Shown here: positions 1 to 9,167 of the stretch, piece after piece | Layout of the letters: the number at the start of each line of letters is the position of its first letter | Numbering within the stretch: position 1 is the stretch's first letter | Assembly (NCBI RefSeq): GCF_003971235.1 | Contig: NZ_CP034661.1 | Coordinates: 2,914,001-2,978,000, forward strand | DNA from: Chryseobacterium aureum | GTDB taxonomy: Bacteria > Bacteroidota > Bacteroidia > Flavobacteriales > Weeksellaceae | Direction of reading: 5' to 3' | DNA length: 64,000 nucleotides | Notes under the pieces: model-generated | Databases searched by the model: none | What the model saw: the letters and a program-made list of their open reading frames with translations, nothing else | Told to the model about the DNA's origin: nothing | Position numbers and translations under genes: made by a program

Positions 1-564
1 AGATTCATATGCTGCAGCAAGTCTTCCATATTCCATAACTGTTACATCCATACCGGAAAATCTATCGTATTTGTTAAGCTCTACCGTTGCCAAAACCACT
101 GAAGGATTACCTGTTTCTACTAATTGTATGTCTCCACTCATTGCTGTTGGCATTGCAATCAGCCCGGCATGCCAGCCTGGGAATACCCATTTTGTGTTTA
201 GTATTAATGTATATTTTGCAGGGCTTTCTTTTTTGAATGACATATTCTTGGAAGATGCATTCAACCCTTTCAGGAAACGGTCAATATAATTTTCTTTTTT
301 ATACTTTTCCCACTCTCCAATCCATTCATTCCATGCTGTCAATCCTCTTTTAGGATTATCAAGAACTTGTTTTTTCCTGTTTTCAAGGTATTGAGCTTCT
401 GTAATATTTTCTTTCATAAACAGAACGTTCTCAAATTTAACCTCAACATTTACTTCGGTCTGATCTTTCAATGCTCCAAAGTCTCCGGACACCAATTTCA
501 TTTTCTCCTGTCCGAAAGCTGTAGTCATTATAACGATAAAGACCAGCAATAATAATTTTTTCAT
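1..564 (-). CDS. exported protein of unknown function (partial, 3' end outside window)
   Basis: An open frame runs on the minus strand from the ATG at 564 to the window edge with no stop, giving 188 residues. It starts MKKLLLLVFIVIMTTAFGQ, a clear signal peptide with a likely cut after the AFGQ region. The mature part is rich in Lys, Asn and Trp (for example TAWNEWIGEWEKYKKEN) and has no motif I recognise. It is not followed by another gene in the window. The secretion call is seen in the sequence; the function is unknown. Confidence 0.8.
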   Translation of the reverse strand, partial: MKKLLLLVFIVIMTTAFGQEKMKLVSGDFGALKDQTEVNVEVKFENVLFMKENITEAQYLENRKKQVLDNPKRGLTAWNEWIGEWEKYKKENYIDRFLKGLNASSKNMSFKKESPAKYTLILNTKWVFPGWHAGLIAMPTAMSGDIQLVETGNPSVVLATVELNKYDRFSGMDVTVMEYGRLAAAYES

Positions 565-636
565 AGAATATTAGTTTTTTATTTTAATGGTTAAAAGTAG
601 ATAAAAGACAGACAAAATTCCTCTTTACACTTACTT

Positions 637-1929
637 TTATCTTAAATCAATAAAAGTGATTGGTTTTCTGCTGTTTGGATTAAAAACGGTTTTAGACAGA
701 ATATCAAAGTCAACTATTTCGATTTTGGGGCTTACTCTCAGTTTTGCACGGAAGTGGTCTCTGACTTCATTGACAAACCCTTCGTGTTCTGCTTCAGTAC
801 TTAGTTTAATGATAATTTCGTCCAGACCGATTTCATTAGCCTGAATAACGATTTGATAACATAAAATGTTGTTAAAATCATTCAAAATATCATTCATGGC
901 AGGTGGATACAGTGTTGTTCCCTTATATTTGATCATCTGCTGCTTCCTTCCCACTACAGGGCCTAACCTCATCGTATTTCTTCCACATCGACAAGGTTCA
1001 TAATGCGCTTTTACGATATCTCCGGTTTTAAATCTTAACAAAGGAATCGCTTCTACTCCCAACGTTGTAATGGTTAATTCGCCACTTTCTCCATTTTTTA
1101 CAGGATTTCCTTCATCATCTAAAATTTCTGTAATGATAAGTTCCGGGTGATGATGGCCTCCAATCTGGAACTCACATTCTGTAAAAGCGGTACTCATTTC
1201 GGTAGAAGCATACGTTGAAAAGAGTTTGATATCCCACTTTTCCTTGATTTTCTGGGAAAGAATATTATCTGTAAAATCCTGATTTTTGATGCTTTCTCCG
1301 ATACATACAGCTCCATAAACACTGGAATTTTTGTAATCCAATCCGTGTTTTTCGGCATAATCAATCATTTTAAGCAGAAAAGACGGCACGGTAATCAGAT
1401 ATTTGGGTTTGTATCTGAAAATAGAATCCCATTGCAGTTCAGGAATTCCCGGTCCCATTCTCACCACGCTTGCCCCCATTTTTCTTAAGCCTAAAAAATA
1501 AGCAAGACCTGCCATAAAACGTTTGTCTATGGTAGTTATCATCTGAACAACGTCTCCTTTCTGAATCCCTGCACAGGCAAATGATATGGCTTCATTGTAA
1601 GCAAGTCTTTCAAGATCACTATCGGACAATCCAAAGGTCACCGGGTCACCCAATGTTCCGGAAGTGGTGCTGTAATCAACAATTTTATCCGGTGGGATGC
1701 AGAAAAAATCATGATTAAACTGCTGAAGATCATTCTTTGTGGTGGTAGGAATCTGCTGAAGATCTTCCAGCGTACGAATATCCTCAATTGTAATATTATT
1801 TTCTTTAAACAGCTTCTTATAAAACGGTGAATGGGCTTTAAGGTAGGTCAAAAGTTCATGAAGTTTTTCTTCCTGAAACAATTTGATTTCCTGAGCCCCT
1901 GCTTTCTCGATTGACGGATGAAATTCCAA
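637..1929 (-). CDS. phenylacetate-CoA ligase family protein (AMP-forming acyl-CoA ligase, PaaK-like)
   Basis: This 430-residue protein has the adenylation-enzyme phosphate loop YSTTSGTLGDP (residues 86-96), a later STYASTEM motif and LLRFKTGDIV, in the order found in PaaK-type ligases. Such enzymes activate a carboxylic acid to its acyl-AMP and then to the CoA thioester in the cytosol. Length fits PaaK (about 430). The substrate cannot be told: no phenylacetate degradation genes are nearby, so this may act on another acid. The start is a TTG, because no in-frame ATG lies near the N-terminus. The 3' end is 72 bp from the start of the neighbouring exported-protein gene, same strand. Confidence 0.85.
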   Translation of the reverse strand: MEFHPSIEKAGAQEIKLFQEEKLHELLTYLKAHSPFYKKLFKENNITIEDIRTLEDLQQIPTTTKNDLQQFNHDFFCIPPDKIVDYSTTSGTLGDPVTFGLSDSDLERLAYNEAISFACAGIQKGDVVQMITTIDKRFMAGLAYFLGLRKMGASVVRMGPGIPELQWDSIFRYKPKYLITVPSFLLKMIDYAEKHGLDYKNSSVYGAVCIGESIKNQDFTDNILSQKIKEKWDIKLFSTYASTEMSTAFTECEFQIGGHHHPELIITEILDDEGNPVKNGESGELTITTLGVEAIPLLRFKTGDIVKAHYEPCRCGRNTMRLGPVVGRKQQMIKYKGTTLYPPAMNDILNDFNNILCYQIVIQANEIGLDEIIIKLSTEAEHEGFVNEVRDHFRAKLRVSPKIEIVDFDILSKTVFNPNSRKPITFIDLR

Positions 1930-2004
1930 TGATTTTAATTTTTAAAAGGCAAATTTATCTAATTAAAATTAAAAGATTAAAAAGATTGGGACATTAAAGA
2001 TTAT

Positions 2005-3693
2005 TTATCTCCGGAATGTAAAAGTTTGCGTGTTGGTATTCCCTGCTGTATTGACTGTGGTTACTTTCAAGGTATGAGAACCTGATCCTTTCGGGCATTT
2101 TTCATCAAAAAGATAGACAAAATTATTTTTCACACGGGCAAATCTAAGCCATTTGCCATCCAGCTCAGCCCGGAATGAAACAATATCTCCAATTTTTGTG
2201 CTTCCTTTTAAGACTAAAGAACTGTTAGTAACCATTGCTCCTTCTGCCCAGCCCGGTGAAACAGACGGCAGGCTATTATCTATCAACAACTTTGCTTTCC
2301 CCAGCCTATTGAATTTCGCTTCTGCCTGGTCAGCGTTCCACCTTACCTTGACAACATCATTGTCACTGCCATAATCAAGGACAATAACAGCTTTATCTTT
2401 TTCAGCATTGGATAGCTTTCGATTGGGTTTTATCTTTAAAGTATATTCATCCTGAACGGGAATATACGGGCTATGTAAAACAATGATATTTGAAACAGCA
2501 TCCGGGTCAGCATCAGATTTTTCAAAGACATTGAAGTTGAGAGCATCATAAACTGCATTTTTGCTGAAATTAATTTCCGCATTTTCTGTGATAATGGTTT
2601 TCGCTTCGTTAGGCATTATTGTTTTTGCTGCAGAAGATATTTTGTCCGAGGTTTTGTTTAACTGAAGCTTTGTTGTTAAACGGCTTGTATTTCCTTTTAC
2701 ATCTTTGAGGACAATTTCAATGGTATGAATATTTTCATCCTGAAGCCTGATAATCCCTGTGAGGTTTGGGGTACTGTAATTCTGAAGTTTCATTCCCGGT
2801 AAATCAGATAAGTGCTGAATTCCCATTTTATCCCTGATGAATTTGGTATAATCTATACAGCCGTTGATATATCGGGTGTCGTCATAGTGGATTTTATCAA
2901 TTTCAAAACTGTAAATCAGCTTGCCATCCATCAATAATTCTGCATTATAAATTCCAAGATTAAACCCTTGATTGGCTTTATCAACGGCTTTAATGGCAAA
3001 ACTTATCTCCTGAGAATTCACCTGAACGAGGTTAGAAGTATAAACGTTTCCGGCTTTTTTTACTGCGACTCCGTTGGCGCCAGGTTCATAGGTACTGAAA
3101 CGTCTATCATACCAGTAGAGACCGCTGATAATGGGCGCTATATTATCAGGAATGGCAAAACCAAAAAGTAACGGGTTAATACATTCTTCTGTTTTAGTAT
3201 CTCTTATTTCGAAATGAAGGTGTGGACCTGCGGACCCTCCTGTATTTCCACTCAAAGCAATCTGCTGTCCTTTCTGTACAGTAAACTGTCCGGGTTGAAA
3301 AGTAATGTCCTGTTCCCATCTTTCGTCTTTATACTGTCTTTCTTTTACATACTCATCCAGTTGATTAAAATATTTGTTCAGGTGGGCATATACGGTAGTG
3401 TAACCATTGGGATGCGTGATGTACACTGCATTTCCAAATCCATATCGTTCCACTTTTATCCTGCTTACATAGCCGTCTGCTGCTGTAAGAACCGGTAAAT
3501 TCTCCTGGCTATTGGTTCTTAAATCCAGTCCCATATGAAAGTGATTCGTCCGCACAGCACCAAAATTGGCTGCCAGCTGCATGGGAATGTTGAGTGGGTT
3601 TCTGAAATAATTTTGTGGATAATTATTTTGAGCCTGTACAATGCCCGTGTGGATCAAACAAACAAAAAGCATCAGGTGATAAAAGATTTTCAT
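2005..3693 (-). CDS. M23 family metallopeptidase, exported
   Basis: The 562-residue protein starts with a signal peptide ending near VQAQ (residue 22). A LytM-type domain follows at about residues 35-170, with zinc and catalytic residues visible: HMGLD (H53, D57), YAH (H104) and PHLHFE (H158, H160). Family members cut peptide cross-links in peptidoglycan in the periplasm. The remaining 390 residues look like beta-rich, Ig-like domains with no catalytic motif, a layout common in flavobacterial M23 proteins. The gene stands alone on the minus strand. Substrate and partner are inferred only from the family. Confidence 0.9.
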   Translation of the reverse strand: MKIFYHLMLFVCLIHTGIVQAQNNYPQNYFRNPLNIPMQLAANFGAVRTNHFHMGLDLRTNSQENLPVLTAADGYVSRIKVERYGFGNAVYITHPNGYTTVYAHLNKYFNQLDEYVKERQYKDERWEQDITFQPGQFTVQKGQQIALSGNTGGSAGPHLHFEIRDTKTEECINPLLFGFAIPDNIAPIISGLYWYDRRFSTYEPGANGVAVKKAGNVYTSNLVQVNSQEISFAIKAVDKANQGFNLGIYNAELLMDGKLIYSFEIDKIHYDDTRYINGCIDYTKFIRDKMGIQHLSDLPGMKLQNYSTPNLTGIIRLQDENIHTIEIVLKDVKGNTSRLTTKLQLNKTSDKISSAAKTIMPNEAKTIITENAEINFSKNAVYDALNFNVFEKSDADPDAVSNIIVLHSPYIPVQDEYTLKIKPNRKLSNAEKDKAVIVLDYGSDNDVVKVRWNADQAEAKFNRLGKAKLLIDNSLPSVSPGWAEGAMVTNSSLVLKGSTKIGDIVSFRAELDGKWLRFARVKNNFVYLFDEKCPKGSGSHTLKVTTVNTAGNTNTQTFTFRR

Positions 3694-4145
3694 ACAGCAT
3701 TTGGGTTTATACGTCTATTTAAAGGTACAAAATTCCGGCCAATGAGCGGTTGCTCCCCTAGCCTATTTTTCAAATCAATTTTGTTTCCTTACCCATATTT
3801 CCTTTGCTGAGTGAAACGCCTTTGCGAACAATTTTAACGCATTCATAAGTTCTTTGTGAACTTTGCGTGACTATTAGGTTTTGGCTAAAGCCATTGGATA
3901 TGTTTTTATTATTTAAGCGGGCTAAAGCCCGCTCCTATTGAATAAATTGCATTAAAATTCATAAAAAAACACCCTGAAAAATTCACTTATTGACTATTCA
4001 CCATTCACTTTTTCTCACTTTCTCCATTTATATTTCTGAAATTGAACTTTTTAATAGAAATTACCTAAATAAAACATATATTATAAACCGACAAATTTTA
4101 GTAAATTTGCAGACTTAATTAATCAACGATATTGAGATATTTACA
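3694..4145. other. 452-bp gene-free region before ileS
   Basis: No supported gene. It holds a copy of the two-hairpin GGCTAAAGCC repeat (3877-3944, listed separately) and, just before it, TTTGTGAACTTTGCGTGAC, which resembles another flavobacterial dispersed repeat. A good -7 box for ileS, TAAATTTG, lies at 4102-4109, about 37 bp before the ATG. I see no clear TTTG -33 element at the expected distance. Confidence 0.5.
3877..3944 (+). repeat. two-hairpin dispersed repeat, copy 1 (GGCTAAAGCC family)
   Basis: The element begins GGTTTTGGCTAAAGCCATTGGA, a first hairpin with GGCT/AGCC arms. After about 18 bp of AT-rich sequence comes a second, stronger hairpin, GCGGGCTAAAGCCCGC (3918-3933), then CTCCTATTGAAT. 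The same layout recurs at 9885, 40158 and 45849. It has no coding capacity and lies between genes, like REP elements. Confidence 0.8.
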
Positions 4146-7100
4146 ATGAGCCAATTTAAAGAATACAAAAACCTCAACCTTATTGACGTAGCAGAGAATG
4201 TAGCGGAATTTTGGAAACAAAATAAAACCTTCAATAAGAGTGTTGAGATTCGTCAGGGAAATCCTGAGTTTGTTTTTTATGAAGGTCCGCCTTCAGCAAA
4301 CGGTATGCCTGGAATTCACCACGTAATGGCAAGAGCATTGAAAGATATTTTCTGCCGTTACCAGACACAAAACGGAAAGCAGGTTTTCCGTAAAGCAGGC
4401 TGGGATACGCATGGTCTTCCTGTGGAACTGGGTGTGGAAAAAGAATTAGGAATCACGAAAGAAGATATTGGCAAAAAAATCTCTATTGAAGACTATAACA
4501 AAGCGTGTCGTGAAGCAGTAATGCGTTATACCGATGTATGGAATAATCTTACAGAGAAAATCGGATATTGGGTAGACCTTGATGATCCGTACATCACGTA
4601 CAAGTCAAAATATATGGAAACCGTTTGGTGGTTATTGAAACAATTGTATAGCAAAGACTTGTTGTACAAAGGTTACACCATCCAGCCTTACTCACCGAAA
4701 GCAGGAACAGGACTTTCTTCTCACGAGCTGAATCAGCCCGGGACTTACCGTGATGTCTCAGATACAACTGTTGTAGCTCAGTTTAAAGTAAAGAAAGACT
4801 CTTCAGCATTGTTCAATGATGTTGACGGAGATGTACATATCCTTGCATGGACGACGACTCCATGGACACTTCCATCCAATACCGCTCTTACCGTAGGCAG
4901 AGATATTGAATATGTTGTAGTAAAAACCTTCAATCAATATACCTTTGAACCTGTAACAGTAGTCTTATCAAGTGTTCTTTTACCTAAAGTTTTCGGTAAA
5001 AAATATGCAGAAGGTACAGATGAAGATTTTGCCAACTATACTCCGGAAACGAAAGTAATTCCTTTCAGAATACTAAAAGAATTTACAGGAGAAAAACTTG
5101 TTGATACAAGATATGAGCAATTAGTTCCCTGGTTTACGCCTAATGACAACCCTGAAAATGCATTCAGAGTGATCTTAGGAGATTTCGTAACTACTGAAGA
5201 TGGTACAGGTATCGTTCACACGGCACCTACTTTTGGTGCGGATGATGCGAGAGTTGCTAAAATGGCTCAGCCTGAGATCCCGCCAATGTTGGTAAAAGAC
5301 GAAAATGATAATCTTGTACCATTGGTAGATTTACAAGGGAGATTCATCAAAGGAGACAATGTGCCTGAGGTATTCTCCGGAACTTATATCAAAAACGAAT
5401 ACTACGATGAAGGAACAGCTCCTGAGAAGTCTTGGGATGTAGAACTTGCGATCCTGTTGAAAACAGAAAACAAGGCCTTCAAAGTAGAAAAATATGTCCA
5501 CTCTTATCCACACTGCTGGAGAACAGATAAACCGGTATTGTACTACCCGCTGGATTCCTGGTTTGTGAAAATGACTGCTGTAAAGGACAGACTTGTTAAT
5601 CTGAACAAAGAAATCAACTGGAAGCCTAAAGCCACTGGAGAAGGACGTTTTGCCAACTGGCTGGAAAATGTAAACGACTGGAATCTTTCCCGTTCAAGAT
5701 ATTGGGGTATCCCTTTGCCAATCTGGAGAACAGAGGATCTGAAAGAAGAAAAGATCATCGGTTCTGTAGAAGAATTATACAACGAAATCGAAAAATCAAT
5801 TGCTGCAGGATTGATGACTGAAAACCCGTTCAAAGGTTTCATCATCGGAAATATGTCTGAGTCTAACTATGAGCTTGTGGATCTTCACAAAAACGTGGTG
5901 GATAAAGTAGTATTGGTTTCTGATTCAGGAAAAGCAATGAGACGTGAAAGCGACTTGATCGACGTTTGGTTCGATTCAGGTTCTATGCCTTATGCACAGT
6001 TACATTACCCATTTGAAAACAAAGAATTAATAGACAATAATAAAGCATTCCCAGCTGATTTCATTGCAGAAGGTGTAGACCAGACTCGTGGATGGTTCTA
6101 TACGCTTCATGCTATCGGAACTGCGGTATTTGATTCTGTTGCTTATAAAAATGTAATGAGTAACGGTCTTGTTCTGGATAAGAACGGACAAAAAATGTCA
6201 AAACGTTTAGGAAATGCTGTAGATCCGTTCGAAACACTTGCTGTATACGGACCGGATGCTACCCGCTGGTACATGATCTCCAATGCCAACCCATGGGAAA
6301 ACCTGAAGTTTGATATTGAAGGAATTGATGAAGTAAGAAGAAAATTCTTCGGAACCCTTTACAATACCTATTCATTCTTTGCTTTATATGCGAATGTTGA
6401 CGGTTTCAGCTATTCAGAAAAAGAAGTGGAAAACCGTCCGGAAATTGACAGATGGATCCTTTCCGAACTGAACCTTCTGATCAAGGAAGTGAAAGCTTTC
6501 TATGAAGATTATGAGCCGACAAGAGTAGCCAGAGCAATCAGCAACTTCGTAAATGATAACTTAAGCAACTGGTATGTAAGATTATGCAGAAGACGTTTCT
6601 GGAAAGGAGATTATTCTGACGACAAGATCTCTGCTTACCAGACTTTATACACTTGTCTTGAAACAGTAGCAAAATTATCTGCTCCTATTGCTCCGTTCTT
6701 TATGGATCAACTGTATCAGGATTTGAATAAAGTAACAGGTAAAGAAAGCTCTGAATCTGTACACCTTACAGACTTCCCGGTAGCTGATGAAAGCTTAATT
6801 GATCAGGATTTGGTTGAAAAAACGCATTTGGCTCAGAACATTACCAGTATGGTTTTCTCTTTAAGAAAGAAAGAAAATGTAAAAGTTCGTCAGCCGTTAC
6901 AAAAAGTATTGGTTCCTGTATTGGATGCTAAAGCAGAAAAGCAGATTCTTGCTGTGGCAGATCTTATCAAGCAGGAAGTAAACGTAAAAGAATTACAGTT
7001 AATCAATGCTGAAGAAGCATCACACTTAATTGTAAAACAGATAAAACCTAACTTCAAAGCACTTGGTCCTAAATTAGGAAAAGACATGAAAGTAGTAGGT

Positions 7101-7541
7101 GCCGAGATTAGCAATCTTGCTGCAGAACAGATTTCCGCCCTTGAAAAAGAAGGAAAACTGGATGTTCAGGGATACGAAATTACCCTTGATGATGTAGAAA
7201 TTTCTACAAAAGATATCCCGGGATGGACCGTAACTTCTGATGGAAAAACAACTGTGGCATTAGATTTGACGTTAACCGATGAATTAAAATCTGAAGGTAT
7301 CGCAAGAGAGTTCATCAACAGAATTCAAAACCTGCGAAAAGACAAAGACTTTGAATTGACAGACAGAATTTCAATCACATTAGAAGAAAGCTCTCCTTTC
7401 TTGAATGAGATTAAGAAAAATGAAGAATATATTTCTTCTGAAGTCTTGTCAAATAAAATAGAAATTGTATCTTCACTTTCAAATTTTAACGAAATCGAAA
7501 TAGATGAGGTTAATTTTAAGATAAATGTTGAAAAAAATTAA
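4146..7541 (+). CDS. ileS: isoleucyl-tRNA synthetase, IleS2-type with GIHH signature
   Basis: The 1131-residue enzyme charges tRNA-Ile with isoleucine in the cytosol. The class I lysine loop is KMSKR (K683-R687). WDTHGLPVE and the large editing domain before residue 480 fit IleS. The length and the lack of a C-terminal four-cysteine zinc ribbon fit the IleS2 (eukaryote-like) type. Odd point: the usual HIGH signature reads PGIHH (G56-I57-H58-H59), with the first and third positions swapped. That form has been linked in IleS2 enzymes to very high resistance to mupirocin. A TAAATTTG promoter box lies at 4102-4109. The DksA-like gene follows after 58 bp, perhaps in the same transcript. Confidence 0.97.
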   Translation: MSQFKEYKNLNLIDVAENVAEFWKQNKTFNKSVEIRQGNPEFVFYEGPPSANGMPGIHHVMARALKDIFCRYQTQNGKQVFRKAGWDTHGLPVELGVEKELGITKEDIGKKISIEDYNKACREAVMRYTDVWNNLTEKIGYWVDLDDPYITYKSKYMETVWWLLKQLYSKDLLYKGYTIQPYSPKAGTGLSSHELNQPGTYRDVSDTTVVAQFKVKKDSSALFNDVDGDVHILAWTTTPWTLPSNTALTVGRDIEYVVVKTFNQYTFEPVTVVLSSVLLPKVFGKKYAEGTDEDFANYTPETKVIPFRILKEFTGEKLVDTRYEQLVPWFTPNDNPENAFRVILGDFVTTEDGTGIVHTAPTFGADDARVAKMAQPEIPPMLVKDENDNLVPLVDLQGRFIKGDNVPEVFSGTYIKNEYYDEGTAPEKSWDVELAILLKTENKAFKVEKYVHSYPHCWRTDKPVLYYPLDSWFVKMTAVKDRLVNLNKEINWKPKATGEGRFANWLENVNDWNLSRSRYWGIPLPIWRTEDLKEEKIIGSVEELYNEIEKSIAAGLMTENPFKGFIIGNMSESNYELVDLHKNVVDKVVLVSDSGKAMRRESDLIDVWFDSGSMPYAQLHYPFENKELIDNNKAFPADFIAEGVDQTRGWFYTLHAIGTAVFDSVAYKNVMSNGLVLDKNGQKMSKRLGNAVDPFETLAVYGPDATRWYMISNANPWENLKFDIEGIDEVRRKFFGTLYNTYSFFALYANVDGFSYSEKEVENRPEIDRWILSELNLLIKEVKAFYEDYEPTRVARAISNFVNDNLSNWYVRLCRRRFWKGDYSDDKISAYQTLYTCLETVAKLSAPIAPFFMDQLYQDLNKVTGKESSESVHLTDFPVADESLIDQDLVEKTHLAQNITSMVFSLRKKENVKVRQPLQKVLVPVLDAKAEKQILAVADLIKQEVNVKELQLINAEEASHLIVKQIKPNFKALGPKLGKDMKVVGAEISNLAAEQISALEKEGKLDVQGYEITLDDVEISTKDIPGWTVTSDGKTTVALDLTLTDELKSEGIAREFINRIQNLRKDKDFELTDRISITLEESSPFLNEIKKNEEYISSEVLSNKIEIVSSLSNFNEIEIDEVNFKINVEKN

Positions 7542-7599
7542 CCTGTAGTTATTATATTTCAAATTCCATTTCATAATTTTATTAAAAAAGAGAAAGAAT

Positions 7600-7980
7600 A
7601 TGTCAGACGAAAGAGTAAGATACAGCGATGCTGATTTACAGGAATTTAAAGCGATCATTAAAGAAAAAATAGAAAAAGCAGAAAAAGATCTTCAGCTTAT
7701 CAGAGAGAGTTTCATCAACGACCAGAATAATGGAACAGATGACACTTCTCCTACCTTCAAGGCTTTTGAAGAGGGAGCAGAAACGCTGAGCAAAGAGCAG
7801 AACTCTATTTTGGCAGGAAGACAGGAAAAATTCGTGCGTGATCTTAAAAACGCTTTGATCAGAATCGAAAATAAAACGTACGGGGTGTGCAGAGTAACAG
7901 GGAAACTGATTCCTAAGGAAAGACTTTTGGCCGTTCCTCACGCTACACTAAGCATCGAAGCGAAAAATATGCAGAAATAA
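7600..7980 (+). CDS. TraR/DksA family protein with degenerate zinc finger
   Basis: The 126-residue protein has an N-terminal coiled-coil-like segment (about residues 10-80, rich in Glu, Lys and Leu) and a C-terminal YGVCRVTGKLIPKERL motif, as in DksA/TraR proteins. DksA binds RNA polymerase through the secondary channel and changes promoter choice with ppGpp. Only one of the four zinc cysteines remains (in GVCRVTG), a state I associate with Bacteroidota members of the family. The gene sits between ileS and lspA. Family assignment is solid; whether it acts with ppGpp is inference. Confidence 0.88.
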   Translation: MSDERVRYSDADLQEFKAIIKEKIEKAEKDLQLIRESFINDQNNGTDDTSPTFKAFEEGAETLSKEQNSILAGRQEKFVRDLKNALIRIENKTYGVCRVTGKLIPKERLLAVPHATLSIEAKNMQK

Positions 7981-8058
7981 CCGTAAGGTTTGTAAAATAC
8001 TATTGGGTTTATAACGTATTCACGGATACTTTATAAACCTAATTTTTAATGTATACCT

Positions 8059-8304
8059 ATGAGCGAATTAGCAGTTTTAGGATTTATTATCGCAATAATA
8101 CTTCTGTTTTTCAACAGAGAATGGATCAAAAACAGATTCTTTCCCGATCAACAGAAAAATTATACTATTGATGACAAATTCAATTCTGATAAACGTGACC
8201 GGGAGAAAGAGATTGACAGACTTTTGAGTAAGATGGGCAAAAACGGAGTCAATGACCTGTCAGAAAAAGACAGAAAAAGACTAGACGAACTGTCCAAAAT
8301 GTAA
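8059..8304 (+). CDS. small membrane-anchored protein, DUF6576-like tail
   Basis: The 81-residue protein has one N-terminal hydrophobic segment (LAVLGFIIAIILLFF, residues 4-18) followed by a charged tail. The C-terminal part, EIDRLLSKMGKNGVNDLSEK and onward, resembles the short helical domain (DUF6576) found at the end of Bacteroidota rhomboid-like proteins. It lies 16 bp before the next small gene and probably belongs to the lspA transcript. Function is unknown; the domain link is from memory of the pattern. Confidence 0.7.
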   Translation: MSELAVLGFIIAIILLFFNREWIKNRFFPDQQKNYTIDDKFNSDKRDREKEIDRLLSKMGKNGVNDLSEKDRKRLDELSKM

Positions 8305-8320
8305 AAATTAAATATAAGAA

Positions 8321-8515
8321 ATGGAATCTATCATAGTACATCCTAAAAATTCTATGGAGCTGAATGCACTGAAAAGTGTACTGAAAGAAATGGGCATTAA
8401 ATTTGAAAAAGCCCATGTTAAAAGTTCGTATAACGGGCAGAAAATAGTCAAGAAAGCAAGCGACAATAAAAATGTAAAGCCGGCTGCAAAGCCTTCAAAA
8501 CCTAAAGGGCAATAA
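8321..8515 (+). CDS. small basic protein upstream of lspA, DUF2683-like
   Basis: A 64-residue protein. Residues 1-35 (ESIIVHPKNSMELNALKSVL and on) resemble the start of short antitoxin-like or DUF2683 proteins. The tail is Lys/Pro/Ala rich and probably disordered. Its stop codon overlaps the lspA start by one base, which suggests translational coupling. No toxin gene adjoins it, so an antitoxin role is not supported. Function unknown. Confidence 0.7.
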   Translation: MESIIVHPKNSMELNALKSVLKEMGIKFEKAHVKSSYNGQKIVKKASDNKNVKPAAKPSKPKGQ

Positions 8516-9153
8516 TGAAAAAGATCTTAGCGATAACATTTTTGGTGTTATTAATTGACCAGGCTTCAAAAATTTATATCAAGACCCATTTTAATCTGGA
8601 CGACAGCGTAACTGTTTTGCCGGGTTTTAAGCTGACCTTTGTAGAAAATCCAGGAATGGCTTACGGATTTCACTTCGGAGGAATCATCGGTAAATATTTT
8701 CTGGTAATCCTGAGAATTTTCCTGATTGGAGGTATGGTGTACATGTTTAGAAAATGGCTGAAAGAAGGGGCTTCCAATTATCTTTTGATTCCTATGGCAG
8801 TTATCTTTGCAGGCGCTATCGGAAACCTTATTGACGGGATGTTCTATGGAATGATCTTCGACAGCGGAACGGTATACGATCCTAGCATTGACCGATGGAT
8901 TGGCTATGGAGGAATCTCAAAATTCGCTCCTTTCGGACACGGGTATTCCACTTTTATGAAAGGATGCGTGGTAGATATGCTTCACTTCCCTCTGGTAGAC
9001 TGGAATGTTCCTGAAAGCTGGCCTTTAATTGGCGGAAAGCACATTGAATTTTTCAAATATATTTTTAATGTTGCCGATTCTGCCATTACCGTAGGCGCCG
9101 CATTCTTGTTAATATTCAGGAAAAAAGCTTTCCCGAACGGACTGGAGTTTTAA
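8515..9153 (+). CDS. lspA: lipoprotein signal peptidase (signal peptidase II)
   Basis: LspA cuts the signal peptide from prolipoproteins after lipid is added to the +1 cysteine, in the inner membrane. Visible motifs are LLIDQASK near the N-terminus, VENPGMAYGF, GAIGNLIDG (first catalytic Asp), CVVDMLHFP and FNVADSAI (second catalytic Asp), with four hydrophobic segments. At 212 residues it is about 45 longer than E. coli LspA (164). The extra piece lies between GNLIDG and CVVDM, in the periplasmic region before the second catalytic half. The window encodes lipoprotein substrates (for example the Ig-like protein and the serine hydrolase). Confidence 0.96.
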   Translation: MKKILAITFLVLLIDQASKIYIKTHFNLDDSVTVLPGFKLTFVENPGMAYGFHFGGIIGKYFLVILRIFLIGGMVYMFRKWLKEGASNYLLIPMAVIFAGAIGNLIDGMFYGMIFDSGTVYDPSIDRWIGYGGISKFAPFGHGYSTFMKGCVVDMLHFPLVDWNVPESWPLIGGKHIEFFKYIFNVADSAITVGAAFLLIFRKKAFPNGLEF

Positions 9154-9167
9154 ATGAGATATTTCGG

